Shown piece after piece: positions 46,507 through 54,951 of a stretch of DNA of 64,000 nucleotides (position 1 is the stretch's first letter; every line of letters starts with the position of its first letter). Source of the DNA: Clostridioides difficile (lineage in GTDB: Bacteria; Bacillota; Clostridia; Peptostreptococcales; Peptostreptococcaceae). The stretch covers positions 186,001-250,000 of the forward strand of contig NZ_JRHN01000039.1 of assembly GCF_001299635.1 (NCBI RefSeq). The letters run 5' to 3'. The notes beneath the pieces were generated by a model that was given only the letters and a program-made list of their open reading frames with translations, searched no databases and was not told the origin of the DNA. The position numbers and the translations under genes were made by a program.

Positions 46507-46550
46507 TAAAAGCGGAGGCTTATTATAATAAATTTCTCCGCTTTTTTATT
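46507..46550 (-). terminator. Terminator of the MocR gene
   Basis: Stem AAAAGCGGAG (46508-46517) / CTCCGCTTTT (46536-46545), loop of 18; A-run and T-run flanks. GC-rich stem in AT-rich DNA. Confidence 0.88.
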
Positions 46551-46557
46551 TATTTAA

Positions 46558-47961
46558 TTAAATCATAGTAAAATAGCTCTGATTCTTAAGAAGTGACTTT
46601 ATTATATTCAGACCTTTTTCCAATTCTTCTACATCCTTTGGAGCTGTTACACAAATACGAATTGCTTTTGGTACTGTAGAATTGCCAACAGAAAAACGTT
46701 CAGCACAATACACTTGAACTCCTAGATTTTTTGCACATATTTCAAATGACTTTCCATCCAATTCGTCAGGAAGAAGCAACCAACGAAAACTACAATTTTT
46801 ATCACCAATTAAACTGTAATCTGATAAAATTTTATCAGCAACTTCATTTCTTTTTACAATCTCATCTTTTTTCTCTTCTATAATCTTATCTATAATAGGA
46901 GAATATAGTAAACGGTGTACTATTTCTGCCATAAATGGAGATACCATTAAATTCATGTTATATAGTGCTTTTTCTAGATTTTCCATATAGCCTTTTGGAG
47001 CAACTACAAATGCTATTCTAAGACCAGCACATAAAAATTTAGACGTGCTAAAAATATATACAGTATTGTTACTAGCCAAAGAAAATATAGGCGTTTGTAT
47101 ATTAGGTCTAAGAATACTATTTATTGCATCTTCAATGATTATTATATTATACTTTTTTGCTATATCTGCTATTTTTTGACGAGACAAGTTAGACATAGAA
47201 TGTGTTGTTGGATTATGATAGTCTGGTATAAGATATATGCCTTTTATATTTTCATTTTTACAGTAACTTTCAAGAGATTCTACTGACATTTCATTATTTT
47301 CTTGAGGAATTGGAATCAATTGAATACCTATCATTTTAGCTATTGATTTAATTCCAGAAAAACTCAAAGAATCTGTAGCAATCCTATCACCAGTTTTAAA
47401 CAACCCTAGTAAAGTTGCACATATAGCATTCTGAGCACCTGTAGATAGTAGTATATTTTCTTCATTAGTATATAAATTATTTCTTTCTAACCATTTTGCA
47501 ATTGATTTTTTTTGCATATATGTACCAGACGGAGACATGTATTGCAAAAACCTATCCATTTCTGGTTGTTTTAACACATTTTTAATAAAATCAACAATAT
47601 ATGTATTTTGCTCATAGGGAGGATGCACTGTTCCTAGTTCAATTATATCTTTTGATTCTGTTTGATATAACAATGTATTGCTCACATTTACATCAGATGA
47701 AATAAAAGTTCCTTTTCCCACTTTTGCACATATCAACCCCTTCTCTTCACAAAGTTTAAATGCTCGTGTTATTGTACTCAAATTTAAATCGAGAAAATCT
47801 GCTAATTCTCGTTGTGGAGGTAATTTATCTCCAGGATTTAAATTTCCTCTTTTAATATCTTCTTCTAATAACATCGCCAAAGTTTTATATATTGGTGGCT
47901 TTCGACTATTTAATTTTGGCTTCCATGTCATAGGATAGTTTTCAAATGAATTTATTGGCAT
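46558..47961 (-). CDS. MocR-type GntR/aminotransferase regulator
   Basis: About 467 residues. An N-terminal GntR winged helix (about 20-90: PPQRELADFLDLNLSTITRAFKLCEEKGLICAKVGKGTF) is fused to a fold-type I aminotransferase domain (about 120-465) with PLP lysine in IFSTSKFLCAGLR. MocR proteins bind PLP and usually control the divergent gene, here an Asp/Glu racemase. ATG 47961 (MPINSF) has AGGAG 7 bases upstream and is preferred over 47994. Confidence 0.88.
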   Translation of the reverse strand: MPINSFENYPMTWKPKLNSRKPPIYKTLAMLLEEDIKRGNLNPGDKLPPQRELADFLDLNLSTITRAFKLCEEKGLICAKVGKGTFISSDVNVSNTLLYQTESKDIIELGTVHPPYEQNTYIVDFIKNVLKQPEMDRFLQYMSPSGTYMQKKSIAKWLERNNLYTNEENILLSTGAQNAICATLLGLFKTGDRIATDSLSFSGIKSIAKMIGIQLIPIPQENNEMSVESLESYCKNENIKGIYLIPDYHNPTTHSMSNLSRQKIADIAKKYNIIIIEDAINSILRPNIQTPIFSLASNNTVYIFSTSKFLCAGLRIAFVVAPKGYMENLEKALYNMNLMVSPFMAEIVHRLLYSPIIDKIIEEKKDEIVKRNEVADKILSDYSLIGDKNCSFRWLLLPDELDGKSFEICAKNLGVQVYCAERFSVGNSTVPKAIRICVTAPKDVEELEKGLNIIKSLLKNQSYFTMI

Positions 47962-48006
47962 ATAATTACTCCTTTTAATATAATTGTCCTCCATACAATT
48001 TTATTA

Positions 48007-48065
48007 TTGTATGCTTTTATTCTAGATGCTATACTTGTATTTGTAAATAGCTATTTCCAAATACA
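48007..48065 (+). promoter_or_regulatory. Racemase promoter with 30-bp operator
   Basis: TTGTAT (48007-48012), a 17-base spacer and TATACT (48030-48035) form a sigma-A promoter. Directly downstream, 48036-48065 is a 30-bp dyad with 14 of 15 pairs matching (half-site TGTATTTG, centre AAATAGCTATTT), covering the start of transcription. A second dyad CATACAAT/ATTGTATG (47992-47999, 48006-48013) overlaps the -35. These are likely MocR sites. Confidence 0.75.
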
Positions 48066-48086
48066 GAGAACAAGAGAGGTATCAAT

Positions 48087-48788
48087 ATGAAGACTATAGG
48101 CTTAATTGGAGGAATGAGTTGGGAAAGTACCATTACATATTACCAAGTTATTAATACAGTAATAAAAGAAAGATTAGGTGGGCTACATTCTTCTAAATGT
48201 ATACTTTACAGTGTAGATTTTCAAGAAATTGAAGAATGCCAGTCTAGTGGAAATTGGGAAAAAAGTGCTAAAATTCTATCTGATGCTGCAATTAAATTAC
48301 AAAATGCAGGGGCAGATTTTATTGTTATATGCACTAATACTATGCATAAAGTAGCAGATAAAATACAAGAAAAGATACACATCCCACTACTAAACATAGC
48401 AAATGTAACTGCTGAAGTATTGAAAGAAAAAGAAATAAAAAAAGTAGCTTTATTGGGTACTAAATATACAATGGAGCAAGATTTTTATAAAGATATAATT
48501 ATTAATAATGGAATTGAGGTTTTAGTTCCAACTGAAGAAGAACGTGTAATAATAAACAATACAATATTTAACGAACTTTGTGTAGGAATTGTATCTGAAT
48601 CTTCAAAGAAAGCTTTCTTATCTATTATAGATACTCTTGGTGAGCAAGGTGTAGATGGTATTATATTAGGATGTACAGAAATAGGTCTTCTAATTAAACA
48701 AAATGATACTTCTATTCCACTATTTGATACAACACTAATACATGCAATAGAAGCTGCATTAAAGTCAATTTCAGATTATTTAAATTAA
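48087..48788 (+). CDS. Aspartate/glutamate racemase family protein
   Basis: 233 residues. N-terminal GLIGGMSWESTITYY and both catalytic cysteines in ICTNTMHK (about residue 82) and LGCTEIGLL (about 193), as in the cofactor-independent YgeA/aspartate-racemase family. It should interconvert D- and L-amino acids; which one is not clear. Divergent from a PLP-binding MocR regulator over a strong operator, so probably induced or repressed by an amino-acid signal. Confidence 0.87.
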   Translation: MKTIGLIGGMSWESTITYYQVINTVIKERLGGLHSSKCILYSVDFQEIEECQSSGNWEKSAKILSDAAIKLQNAGADFIVICTNTMHKVADKIQEKIHIPLLNIANVTAEVLKEKEIKKVALLGTKYTMEQDFYKDIIINNGIEVLVPTEEERVIINNTIFNELCVGIVSESSKKAFLSIIDTLGEQGVDGIILGCTEIGLLIKQNDTSIPLFDTTLIHAIEAALKSISDYLN

Positions 48789-48830
48789 TAAAAAATATTT
48801 CTTAAACTAAAAACTTGAAACCCTTATATA

Positions 48831-48869
48831 AAAAAGGATAGTATAATTCTACTTATACTATCCTTTTTT
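48831..48869. terminator. Bidirectional terminator
   Basis: Sixteen-bp perfect stem AAAAAGGATAGTATAA (48831-48846) / TTATACTATCCTTTTT (48854-48869), 7-base loop, between convergent genes. Confidence 0.92.
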
Positions 48870-48922
48870 AATTTAATTTTTCAATAAATCACAAACTTAG
48901 TACTCTTAATCTGTATACAAAT

Positions 48923-50458
48923 CTATCTTACGTTTATAACATCACTATTTTGAGAGTTTTTCCCATCATAATTTGCAACAACATAGATATCCATATTTAA
49001 GTCTCCTTCAGGAATACTTATAGTATGCTCATTACCTTGTATATCACTTTGATACAATGTAAAATCTCCCTCTCCATTAGTATTGTTTTTTACATATATA
49101 CTATAGGTACAACCCTTATGAGATACACTACTCCAATTAACCCTAATAACATTGTTTTCTCTGTCAACATTAGCTGATATGTTTTCAACCTTCATATCTT
49201 GAATATTATTATCATCATTTGAATTTGAATTTCCATTAGTAATATTTATGACATTACTTGGCTTAGTTGTATCTGAATCTTTCTTACCTACAACATAAAT
49301 ATCAAAATCTAAATTTTGATTATCTTTTATATCTACTTCTATAGTAGCATATACTTTTTGTGATTTTCCTAAATCACTTTCATTTACAGTTATAGATTTT
49401 ATTTTCTTAAATGATTCTCCTGACAACTTGTCTTTAAGATATATATCATAATCAAAGACATCTTTCATATAATCCCATTCAAGCTTAATAATAACTTTAT
49501 TATTTACTATTTTATGTGACCCTACTAAATTTTGTATATAGTCATTCGTTATAGTTTCTTTAACTACTGTTATAGTTATTATTTTAGATTTATCTCCACA
49601 AGTTATCCTTACTCTTTCCTTACCTTCTCTAAGTCCTACGATATTTCCATCACTACCTAGACTTATTGCTCTTTCTACAGGTAACTTTGAATCCGCTAAC
49701 TCATAATATATTTTTGGTGGCTCTAAACCAGGTGGAGAAGTTATTATATCTGGTTTTAATTTTTCATTTTGGTCAACTTCTATTTTTACATCATTCATAT
49801 TTATTTCAGCAACTCTAGCTTGAATTCTAAAGCTTCTCTCTACTTCTTTATTTCCACACTTAGCATATATTGTGGCTTTTCCAACTCCAACTGCACTTAC
49901 TGTATTTCCTTTAATTTTTAGCACATCATCATTACTACTCTTATAAATAGGTTTATATGACTTTTTAAATTTGTCATAATCAACCTCTATTGTACTTTCT
50001 ATAGTAGCACTATCACCAACATGTTTTAAATCCCCATTAATCTCCATATCTAGTGATTCTACTTCTGGGTCTACTACCTTTATAGTAGCCTTTTTCAACA
50101 CTCTTGAATTCTTCATAATACCCACAGAAGAATACCCAACCTTTAATGCTGTCATCTTATTTCCATCTATTTTTAAAGTCCCTGAATTATCCAACACATT
50201 AAACCAAATATTTGGGTCTTTAGCATATGAAGGAACCTTGATATATTCGCCAGTAGATAAAGTAACTGTTTCATTTAGTTTTACTACATATTTATCTAAA
50301 TCTTTAACATATTCCCCATCTACAATTTCGATTTCTACTCCCTTTACCATTGGTCTAAGTATTCCAAATTTAAAAAGGTAGTACTGCGCAACAAGCAATA
50401 TAGGAATAGATATAATTATGGCAATTTTTCTGTATTTCTTATTTTCTACAAATCTCAT
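48923..50458 (-). CDS. Secreted Ig-like (Big2) repeat protein
   Basis: 511 residues. One N-terminal membrane segment (about 9-27), then extracytoplasmic beta-rich repeats. Regions about 45-130, 130-215 and 215-300 end in GTATIYAKCG-like or KIITITVV strands typical of bacterial Ig-like group 2 domains. The last 200 residues hold two related fibronectin-like repeats (IKLEWDYMKDVFDYDIYLK and VNWSSVSHKGCTYSIYVK). No LPXTG sorting motif or cell-wall-binding repeat. Probably a membrane-anchored surface protein. Confidence 0.75.
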   Translation of the reverse strand: MRFVENKKYRKIAIIISIPILLVAQYYLFKFGILRPMVKGVEIEIVDGEYVKDLDKYVVKLNETVTLSTGEYIKVPSYAKDPNIWFNVLDNSGTLKIDGNKMTALKVGYSSVGIMKNSRVLKKATIKVVDPEVESLDMEINGDLKHVGDSATIESTIEVDYDKFKKSYKPIYKSSNDDVLKIKGNTVSAVGVGKATIYAKCGNKEVERSFRIQARVAEINMNDVKIEVDQNEKLKPDIITSPPGLEPPKIYYELADSKLPVERAISLGSDGNIVGLREGKERVRITCGDKSKIITITVVKETITNDYIQNLVGSHKIVNNKVIIKLEWDYMKDVFDYDIYLKDKLSGESFKKIKSITVNESDLGKSQKVYATIEVDIKDNQNLDFDIYVVGKKDSDTTKPSNVINITNGNSNSNDDNNIQDMKVENISANVDRENNVIRVNWSSVSHKGCTYSIYVKNNTNGEGDFTLYQSDIQGNEHTISIPEGDLNMDIYVVANYDGKNSQNSDVINVR

Positions 50459-50732
50459 CTATCCACTTCCTTTAGCCTAATATATAATCATTTGTTTTGT
50501 AAGCAATCTACCTAAGTTAAATATTGGGATAAACTGGAAAAGTATTATATTTCAGAATATCCCTATACTAATTATAAACCATAAATTTAAAATTTAAAAC
50601 TAAAATTAGTGTTAATTTCTTACTATTACAATAGTCTAATTTTAGTGAAATAACATTTGTCTTGTCAGCTAAAAAGTTATATAATTAATTCAAAAGAAAT
50701 TTATACTTGTATTATATGAGGAGGACTTTAAA

Positions 50733-51782
50733 TTGGAAATCAATTACAAAAAAAAAGATTTCAAATCATTTGCTAAAAGAAAAAACATTGAAATTTCTGT
50801 TCAAAGGTATCTTATTGATGCGTTAAGTTACATGGCACTCGGTCTTTTTTCTTCCCTTTTAATTGGAACAATTTTTAACACATTAGGAGACAACTTCAAT
50901 ATTTCTCTTTTTACTGAAGTTATAAGCCCTCTTGCTAAACAAGTTACAGGTCCAGCTATAGCAGTGGCTATTGCGTATGGACTTCAAGCACCTCCACTTG
51001 TGCTATTTTCTTGTGCACTTGTTGGAGCTTGTGGTAACGAATTAGGGGGTCCTGTTGGGGCATTTGTCGCTACACTTTTTGCTGTAGAGATTGGAAAATT
51101 AGTTTCAAAAGAAACAAAAGTAGATATATTAGTTACACCTGCTGTAACAATACTAATTGGAGTACTTGTAGCTCAACTTATTGGTCCAGCTGTTTCTGCA
51201 TTTATGACTTCATTTGGAAACATAATAATGCAAGCTACAACTATGCAACCCATCATAATGGGGGCTCTAGTCTCTGCACTGGTTGGAATAGCTCTTACAT
51301 TACCTATAAGTAGTGCAGCTATTTGTATGATGCTTAGTTTAGGAGGTCTTGCTGGTGGAGCAGCAACTGTTGGTTGTTGTTGCCAAATGGTAGGTTTCGC
51401 TGTTATGAGCTTTAGAGAAAATGGGGTAGGTGGTCTAGTTGCACAAGGACTTGGTACATCTATGCTTCAGGTTCCCAACATAATAAAAAATTGGAAAATT
51501 TGGATTCCACCTACTGTTGCTTCAATATTACTTGGACCATTATCTACAACAATATTTAAAATGGAGAATATCCCTATTGGTTCTGGTATGGGTACTTGTG
51601 GATTGGTTGGTCAATTTGGGACAGTAACTGCTATGCAGAGTGCTGGAAAAGGAGGTATAACCATGTGGGTTGGTATACTTTTACTTAACTTTATACTTCC
51701 TGCTATTGTAACTTTGCTAATTTCAGAATTTATGAGAAAAAAAGGTTTAATAAAACCAGGAGATTTAAAACTAGATGTATAA
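50733..51782 (+). CDS. PTS IIC-like membrane protein (PTS_EIIC_2 type)
   Basis: 349 residues with about nine hydrophobic helices and many Gly/Ala motifs (VGACGNELGGPVGAFVATLFAVEIGKLV; GSGMGTCGLVGQFGTVTAM). It resembles the PTS_EIIC_2 family, integral membrane proteins related to phosphotransferase IIC subunits but without IIA/IIB partners here. Transport substrate unknown. Starts with TTG 50733, 8 bases after GAGGAGG. Confidence 0.7.
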   Translation: MEINYKKKDFKSFAKRKNIEISVQRYLIDALSYMALGLFSSLLIGTIFNTLGDNFNISLFTEVISPLAKQVTGPAIAVAIAYGLQAPPLVLFSCALVGACGNELGGPVGAFVATLFAVEIGKLVSKETKVDILVTPAVTILIGVLVAQLIGPAVSAFMTSFGNIIMQATTMQPIIMGALVSALVGIALTLPISSAAICMMLSLGGLAGGAATVGCCCQMVGFAVMSFRENGVGGLVAQGLGTSMLQVPNIIKNWKIWIPPTVASILLGPLSTTIFKMENIPIGSGMGTCGLVGQFGTVTAMQSAGKGGITMWVGILLLNFILPAIVTLLISEFMRKKGLIKPGDLKLDV

Positions 51783-51786
51783 ATTA

Positions 51787-51830
51787 AAAACTACTCCTTT
51801 TACTTGTATAAAAGTAAGGAGTAGTTTTTT
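51787..51830. terminator. Bidirectional terminator
   Basis: Thirteen-bp stem AAAACTACTCCTT (51787-51799) / AAGGAGTAGTTTT (51816-51828) with A- and T-runs, between convergent genes. Confidence 0.9.
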
Positions 51831-52865
51831 TTATGAAAATTCCAACATCTTTTTTAATAACCAGTCTATTGAACCTTTTACTTCATTCCAAAGAACTATA
51901 TTTTCATCATAGTAATATACAGCTTCAGCCTTTTCTTCTTCTGTAACAAATTCTCTACCAAAAGCATTTCTCCAGTCTAATAAATATAATCCAATATATT
52001 TATTTTTACTTTTAGCAACCTTAATAGAGTCATTTGCTAAAAACATACTGTTATTTTTAAAGTAATAAAGAGCTTTACTGTACATCCATGTAGCAGACTT
52101 TTCTTCTTTATAAAACTCAAATAATTTATTTATTGAAGTTCTATCATTTAATCTAATCAATATATTTAACAACTTATATCTTATTCCTTGTTCATCACTA
52201 GGATTAATTGCTATTAAATACTCTAATACTTTTTTGGACTCATTTAAGTTGTCAATACTTTCTAGCTTCCTAGCAAGAGATTCAAGCGCTATCATATAAG
52301 CTCTAGTAGATAGACCTTTCCAAAATCCAAGCTCTTTATCTTCTTTTGTAATCATACTTTTCCCTATATTTACAGCTTCTTCCATATATCTAATTGATTC
52401 AATATTGCTATTAGCATCTTGTGATAGCTTAATGTATCTTTTATACAATATTTTCTTCTTTTCTAAATCTAAGTCTATAGAATTGGATTTAGAATTTGTC
52501 TCTTTAACCCAAAATTCTACATTAGAGATAGCTATAGTATCTTGATTTAAAAAGTCAATACTGCAAACTTCTTTTATCAAAGATGATTTATTATTTATAG
52601 TGTTTAAAGAAACACCTATTTGTTTTGAAAATTCTTTTTTTGTTATATGTAATGGATGCTTCTTATTATATAAAAGATTTTGCTCCAAAACTATATTTAG
52701 TATAGCTGAAGACCATATATCAGCTCTAGAAGAATGAATTGTTTCTTTGTTATTATCCAAAAGGTTTTGCAAAATTTTAAAACTTATATCTTTATATTCT
52801 TGATTCAAATTGGAGTTGCAAAATCTATTTATCTTGTCTTTAATTTCTTCTATCTTGCTTGTCAT
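51831..52865 (-). CDS. DUF6398/helix-turn-helix protein with TPR-like C-terminus
   Basis: 344 residues. The N-terminal 110 resemble DUF6398, ending in a helix-turn-helix (ITKKEFSKQIGVSLNTINNKSSLI). The remaining residues are helical with tetratricopeptide-like spacing (for example NESKKVLEYLIAINPSDEQGIRYKLLNIL). No membrane segment. It could be a DNA-binding regulator or scaffold. It follows the cupin gene by 17 bases, so they are likely cotranscribed. Confidence 0.65.
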   Translation of the reverse strand: MTSKIEEIKDKINRFCNSNLNQEYKDISFKILQNLLDNNKETIHSSRADIWSSAILNIVLEQNLLYNKKHPLHITKKEFSKQIGVSLNTINNKSSLIKEVCSIDFLNQDTIAISNVEFWVKETNSKSNSIDLDLEKKKILYKRYIKLSQDANSNIESIRYMEEAVNIGKSMITKEDKELGFWKGLSTRAYMIALESLARKLESIDNLNESKKVLEYLIAINPSDEQGIRYKLLNILIRLNDRTSINKLFEFYKEEKSATWMYSKALYYFKNNSMFLANDSIKVAKSKNKYIGLYLLDWRNAFGREFVTEEEKAEAVYYYDENIVLWNEVKGSIDWLLKKMLEFS

Positions 52866-52882
52866 GACTTCTCCTCCATATT

Positions 52883-53230
52883 TTACATATATAAAACTAG
52901 TGCTACAAATTCAAGTTCTTCTTCTCCTATATTTTCTATAGAATGTTTTGCACCATCAGCTGTATACACTACATCACCCTCATTAACTTCTATAAACTCC
53001 CCATTATCAAATACTTTACCTTTTCCTTTTAATATATAGTATACTTCAAAATCTGTTGTATGGTCATGCACACCAATTGAACTTCCTGCTGGTAAAGCTA
53101 TTCTTTTAAATAGTCTTCCTTTCCCTTTAAGCTCTTCATTTTGTATTATGTTTTCAAGCCTAACTTTTCCAATACCACCATTCAAATTTTCTTTTAATTC
53201 TACTTGTAATTCAGATTTCTTTCTTATCAT
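52883..53230 (-). CDS. Cupin-domain protein
   Basis: 115-residue single-domain cupin. Motif 1 has GVHDHTTDFEVYYILKGKG (His, His, Glu metal ligands) and motif 2 GDVVYTADGAKHSIENIG with the fourth His. Substrate unknown. First gene of a small unit with the DUF6398 gene. Confidence 0.85.
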   Translation of the reverse strand: MIRKKSELQVELKENLNGGIGKVRLENIIQNEELKGKGRLFKRIALPAGSSIGVHDHTTDFEVYYILKGKGKVFDNGEFIEVNEGDVVYTADGAKHSIENIGEEELEFVALVLYM

Positions 53231-53485
53231 AGCTCATCCCACCTGCCAAACAATCAATCTAACTACTAAATTGGCATATCCTTTCCATAATATGTTGTAT
53301 TTTAATATAATAATAACATATATTCTCATAAAAAAATATTACTGAATATATAAAAATGACACTATTTTTACATATATTGCAATTTAATTAAATTGTCCCA
53401 AAAGTTGACGTCTCTAACAAAAAAACATATACTCATATAGTATGGGAAATTTTTGTTAAATTTTTTATCTGGAGGTTCTATACAT

Positions 53486-54868
53486 ATGTCAGTTTCAAAA
53501 ACTCAAGAAAAACTTAAACAACCTAAGGATTTATATTTCTGCTGTTCAATATTTACCTTTGTAGGACTTGCATACTATGGTATGAAGTTGGTATTATTAT
53601 TATTTTTAGCTGAACAAGTATCCAAAGGTGGTTTAGGATTAACACCAGCAGAATCAGCATCAATGCTTGCATCTTTTTTGGCATGGACTTATTTTTCTCC
53701 AGTTATTGGTGGATGGGTAAGTGATAGATTTTTAGGTCCCAAAAACTGTATTATACTTGGAATGATAATGGTATCAATTGGTTATTTTTTAGGATATTTA
53801 GCAGATAGTAAAATGGATATAAATATCATGATATTCTTATCTGGATTAGGAATAGGTTTTTATAAAGGCAACCTACACACTTTGGTAGGAAATCTATATA
53901 CTAATGATGACCCACGAAAAGATGGAGCTTTCTCTATTACATACATGGCTACCAATTTAGGAACATTATTTGGACCTTTAGTATGTGGTTTAGTTGCTAA
54001 TGAATGGTTTGCTATGAAAAGTGGTGCCTCTATAAACATGTATGGTTATAGATATGTGTTCTTATTTTCATCAATTACTGTTCTAATAGGTTTATTATTT
54101 TTTATCCTTGGCAACAAAAAATTTTATAAATCTTCAAATAATAAATTTAGTAACGGAAGAGAATATATAAAGAAATCACTTGAATATAAGAAGATGTTAG
54201 CTTCCAAACCATTAACTTTAGTTGAGAAAAAAAGAATAGTGGTAATATTAGTCTTAGCTTTCTTTACAGTATTTTTTTGGATAGCATACAATCAAGCCTC
54301 TATGTCTATTGCCTTATATACAAAGGAACACATAAATCTTGCTGTTGGTAATTTTCAAATCCCAACTTCATGGATAGACTCATATAATGGTCTTCTTTGT
54401 GTCATCCTTGGACCTATATCTGCTCTAGTATGGGTAAAGCTATCTCAAACTAAAAAAGGTGATTTAAGTGTACCTAAGAAGATGAGTCTAGGATTTATAC
54501 TATTAGCTATTGCATTTTTATTCATGATAGTAGCAGTTATGCAAACAGGAACAGACCCTAATTCTATTCATAAGGCAAGTGTATTTTGGGTGGTTGGATT
54601 TTTAACATTCCAAAGTATAGGAGAAATTTGTTTTTCTCCAGTTGGATATGGTATGGTAAATAAACTTTCACCTGAAAAATATATTTCATTTCTAATGGGT
54701 GTTTGGTTTTTAGGTAAATTTGCAGCAAATAAATTATCTGGTTATACACAAGCTATTATAGACCAGCTTGGTATGTTACAAGTATTCATAGTAATACCAT
54801 CATTCTTATTACTATTTGGAATTATATTGCTTATAATGAACAAAAAATTAGTAGAATTATCAAATTAA
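53486..54868 (+). CDS. POT/PTR-family peptide transporter, atypical
   Basis: About 460 residues with 12-14 helices. POT-family signatures are present, such as FLSGLGIGFYKGNLHTLVGNLY and FSITYMATNLGTLFGPLVCG, but helix 1 reads FTFVGLAYYGMKLVLLLF, lacking the ExxERFxYYG proton-coupling residues (no Glu or Arg). The neighbouring POT gene at 56981 keeps this motif. Transport of di- or tripeptides is likely by family, but the coupling may differ. ATG 53486 is chosen (GGAGG 10 bases upstream). Confidence 0.82.
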   Translation: MSVSKTQEKLKQPKDLYFCCSIFTFVGLAYYGMKLVLLLFLAEQVSKGGLGLTPAESASMLASFLAWTYFSPVIGGWVSDRFLGPKNCIILGMIMVSIGYFLGYLADSKMDINIMIFLSGLGIGFYKGNLHTLVGNLYTNDDPRKDGAFSITYMATNLGTLFGPLVCGLVANEWFAMKSGASINMYGYRYVFLFSSITVLIGLLFFILGNKKFYKSSNNKFSNGREYIKKSLEYKKMLASKPLTLVEKKRIVVILVLAFFTVFFWIAYNQASMSIALYTKEHINLAVGNFQIPTSWIDSYNGLLCVILGPISALVWVKLSQTKKGDLSVPKKMSLGFILLAIAFLFMIVAVMQTGTDPNSIHKASVFWVVGFLTFQSIGEICFSPVGYGMVNKLSPEKYISFLMGVWFLGKFAANKLSGYTQAIIDQLGMLQVFIVIPSFLLLFGIILLIMNKKLVELSN

Positions 54869-54900
54869 AAACTTTTTCTAAATAGAGTAAAAAATATAAT

Positions 54901-54933
54901 AAAAAATCGAGGTACATAATACCTCGATTTTTT
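54901..54933. terminator. Bidirectional terminator
   Basis: Fourteen-bp stem AAAAAATCGAGGTA (54901-54914) / TACCTCGATTTTTT (54920-54933), 5-base loop, between convergent genes. Confidence 0.93.
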
Positions 54934-54951
54934 ATTATATTTAGTTACAAA

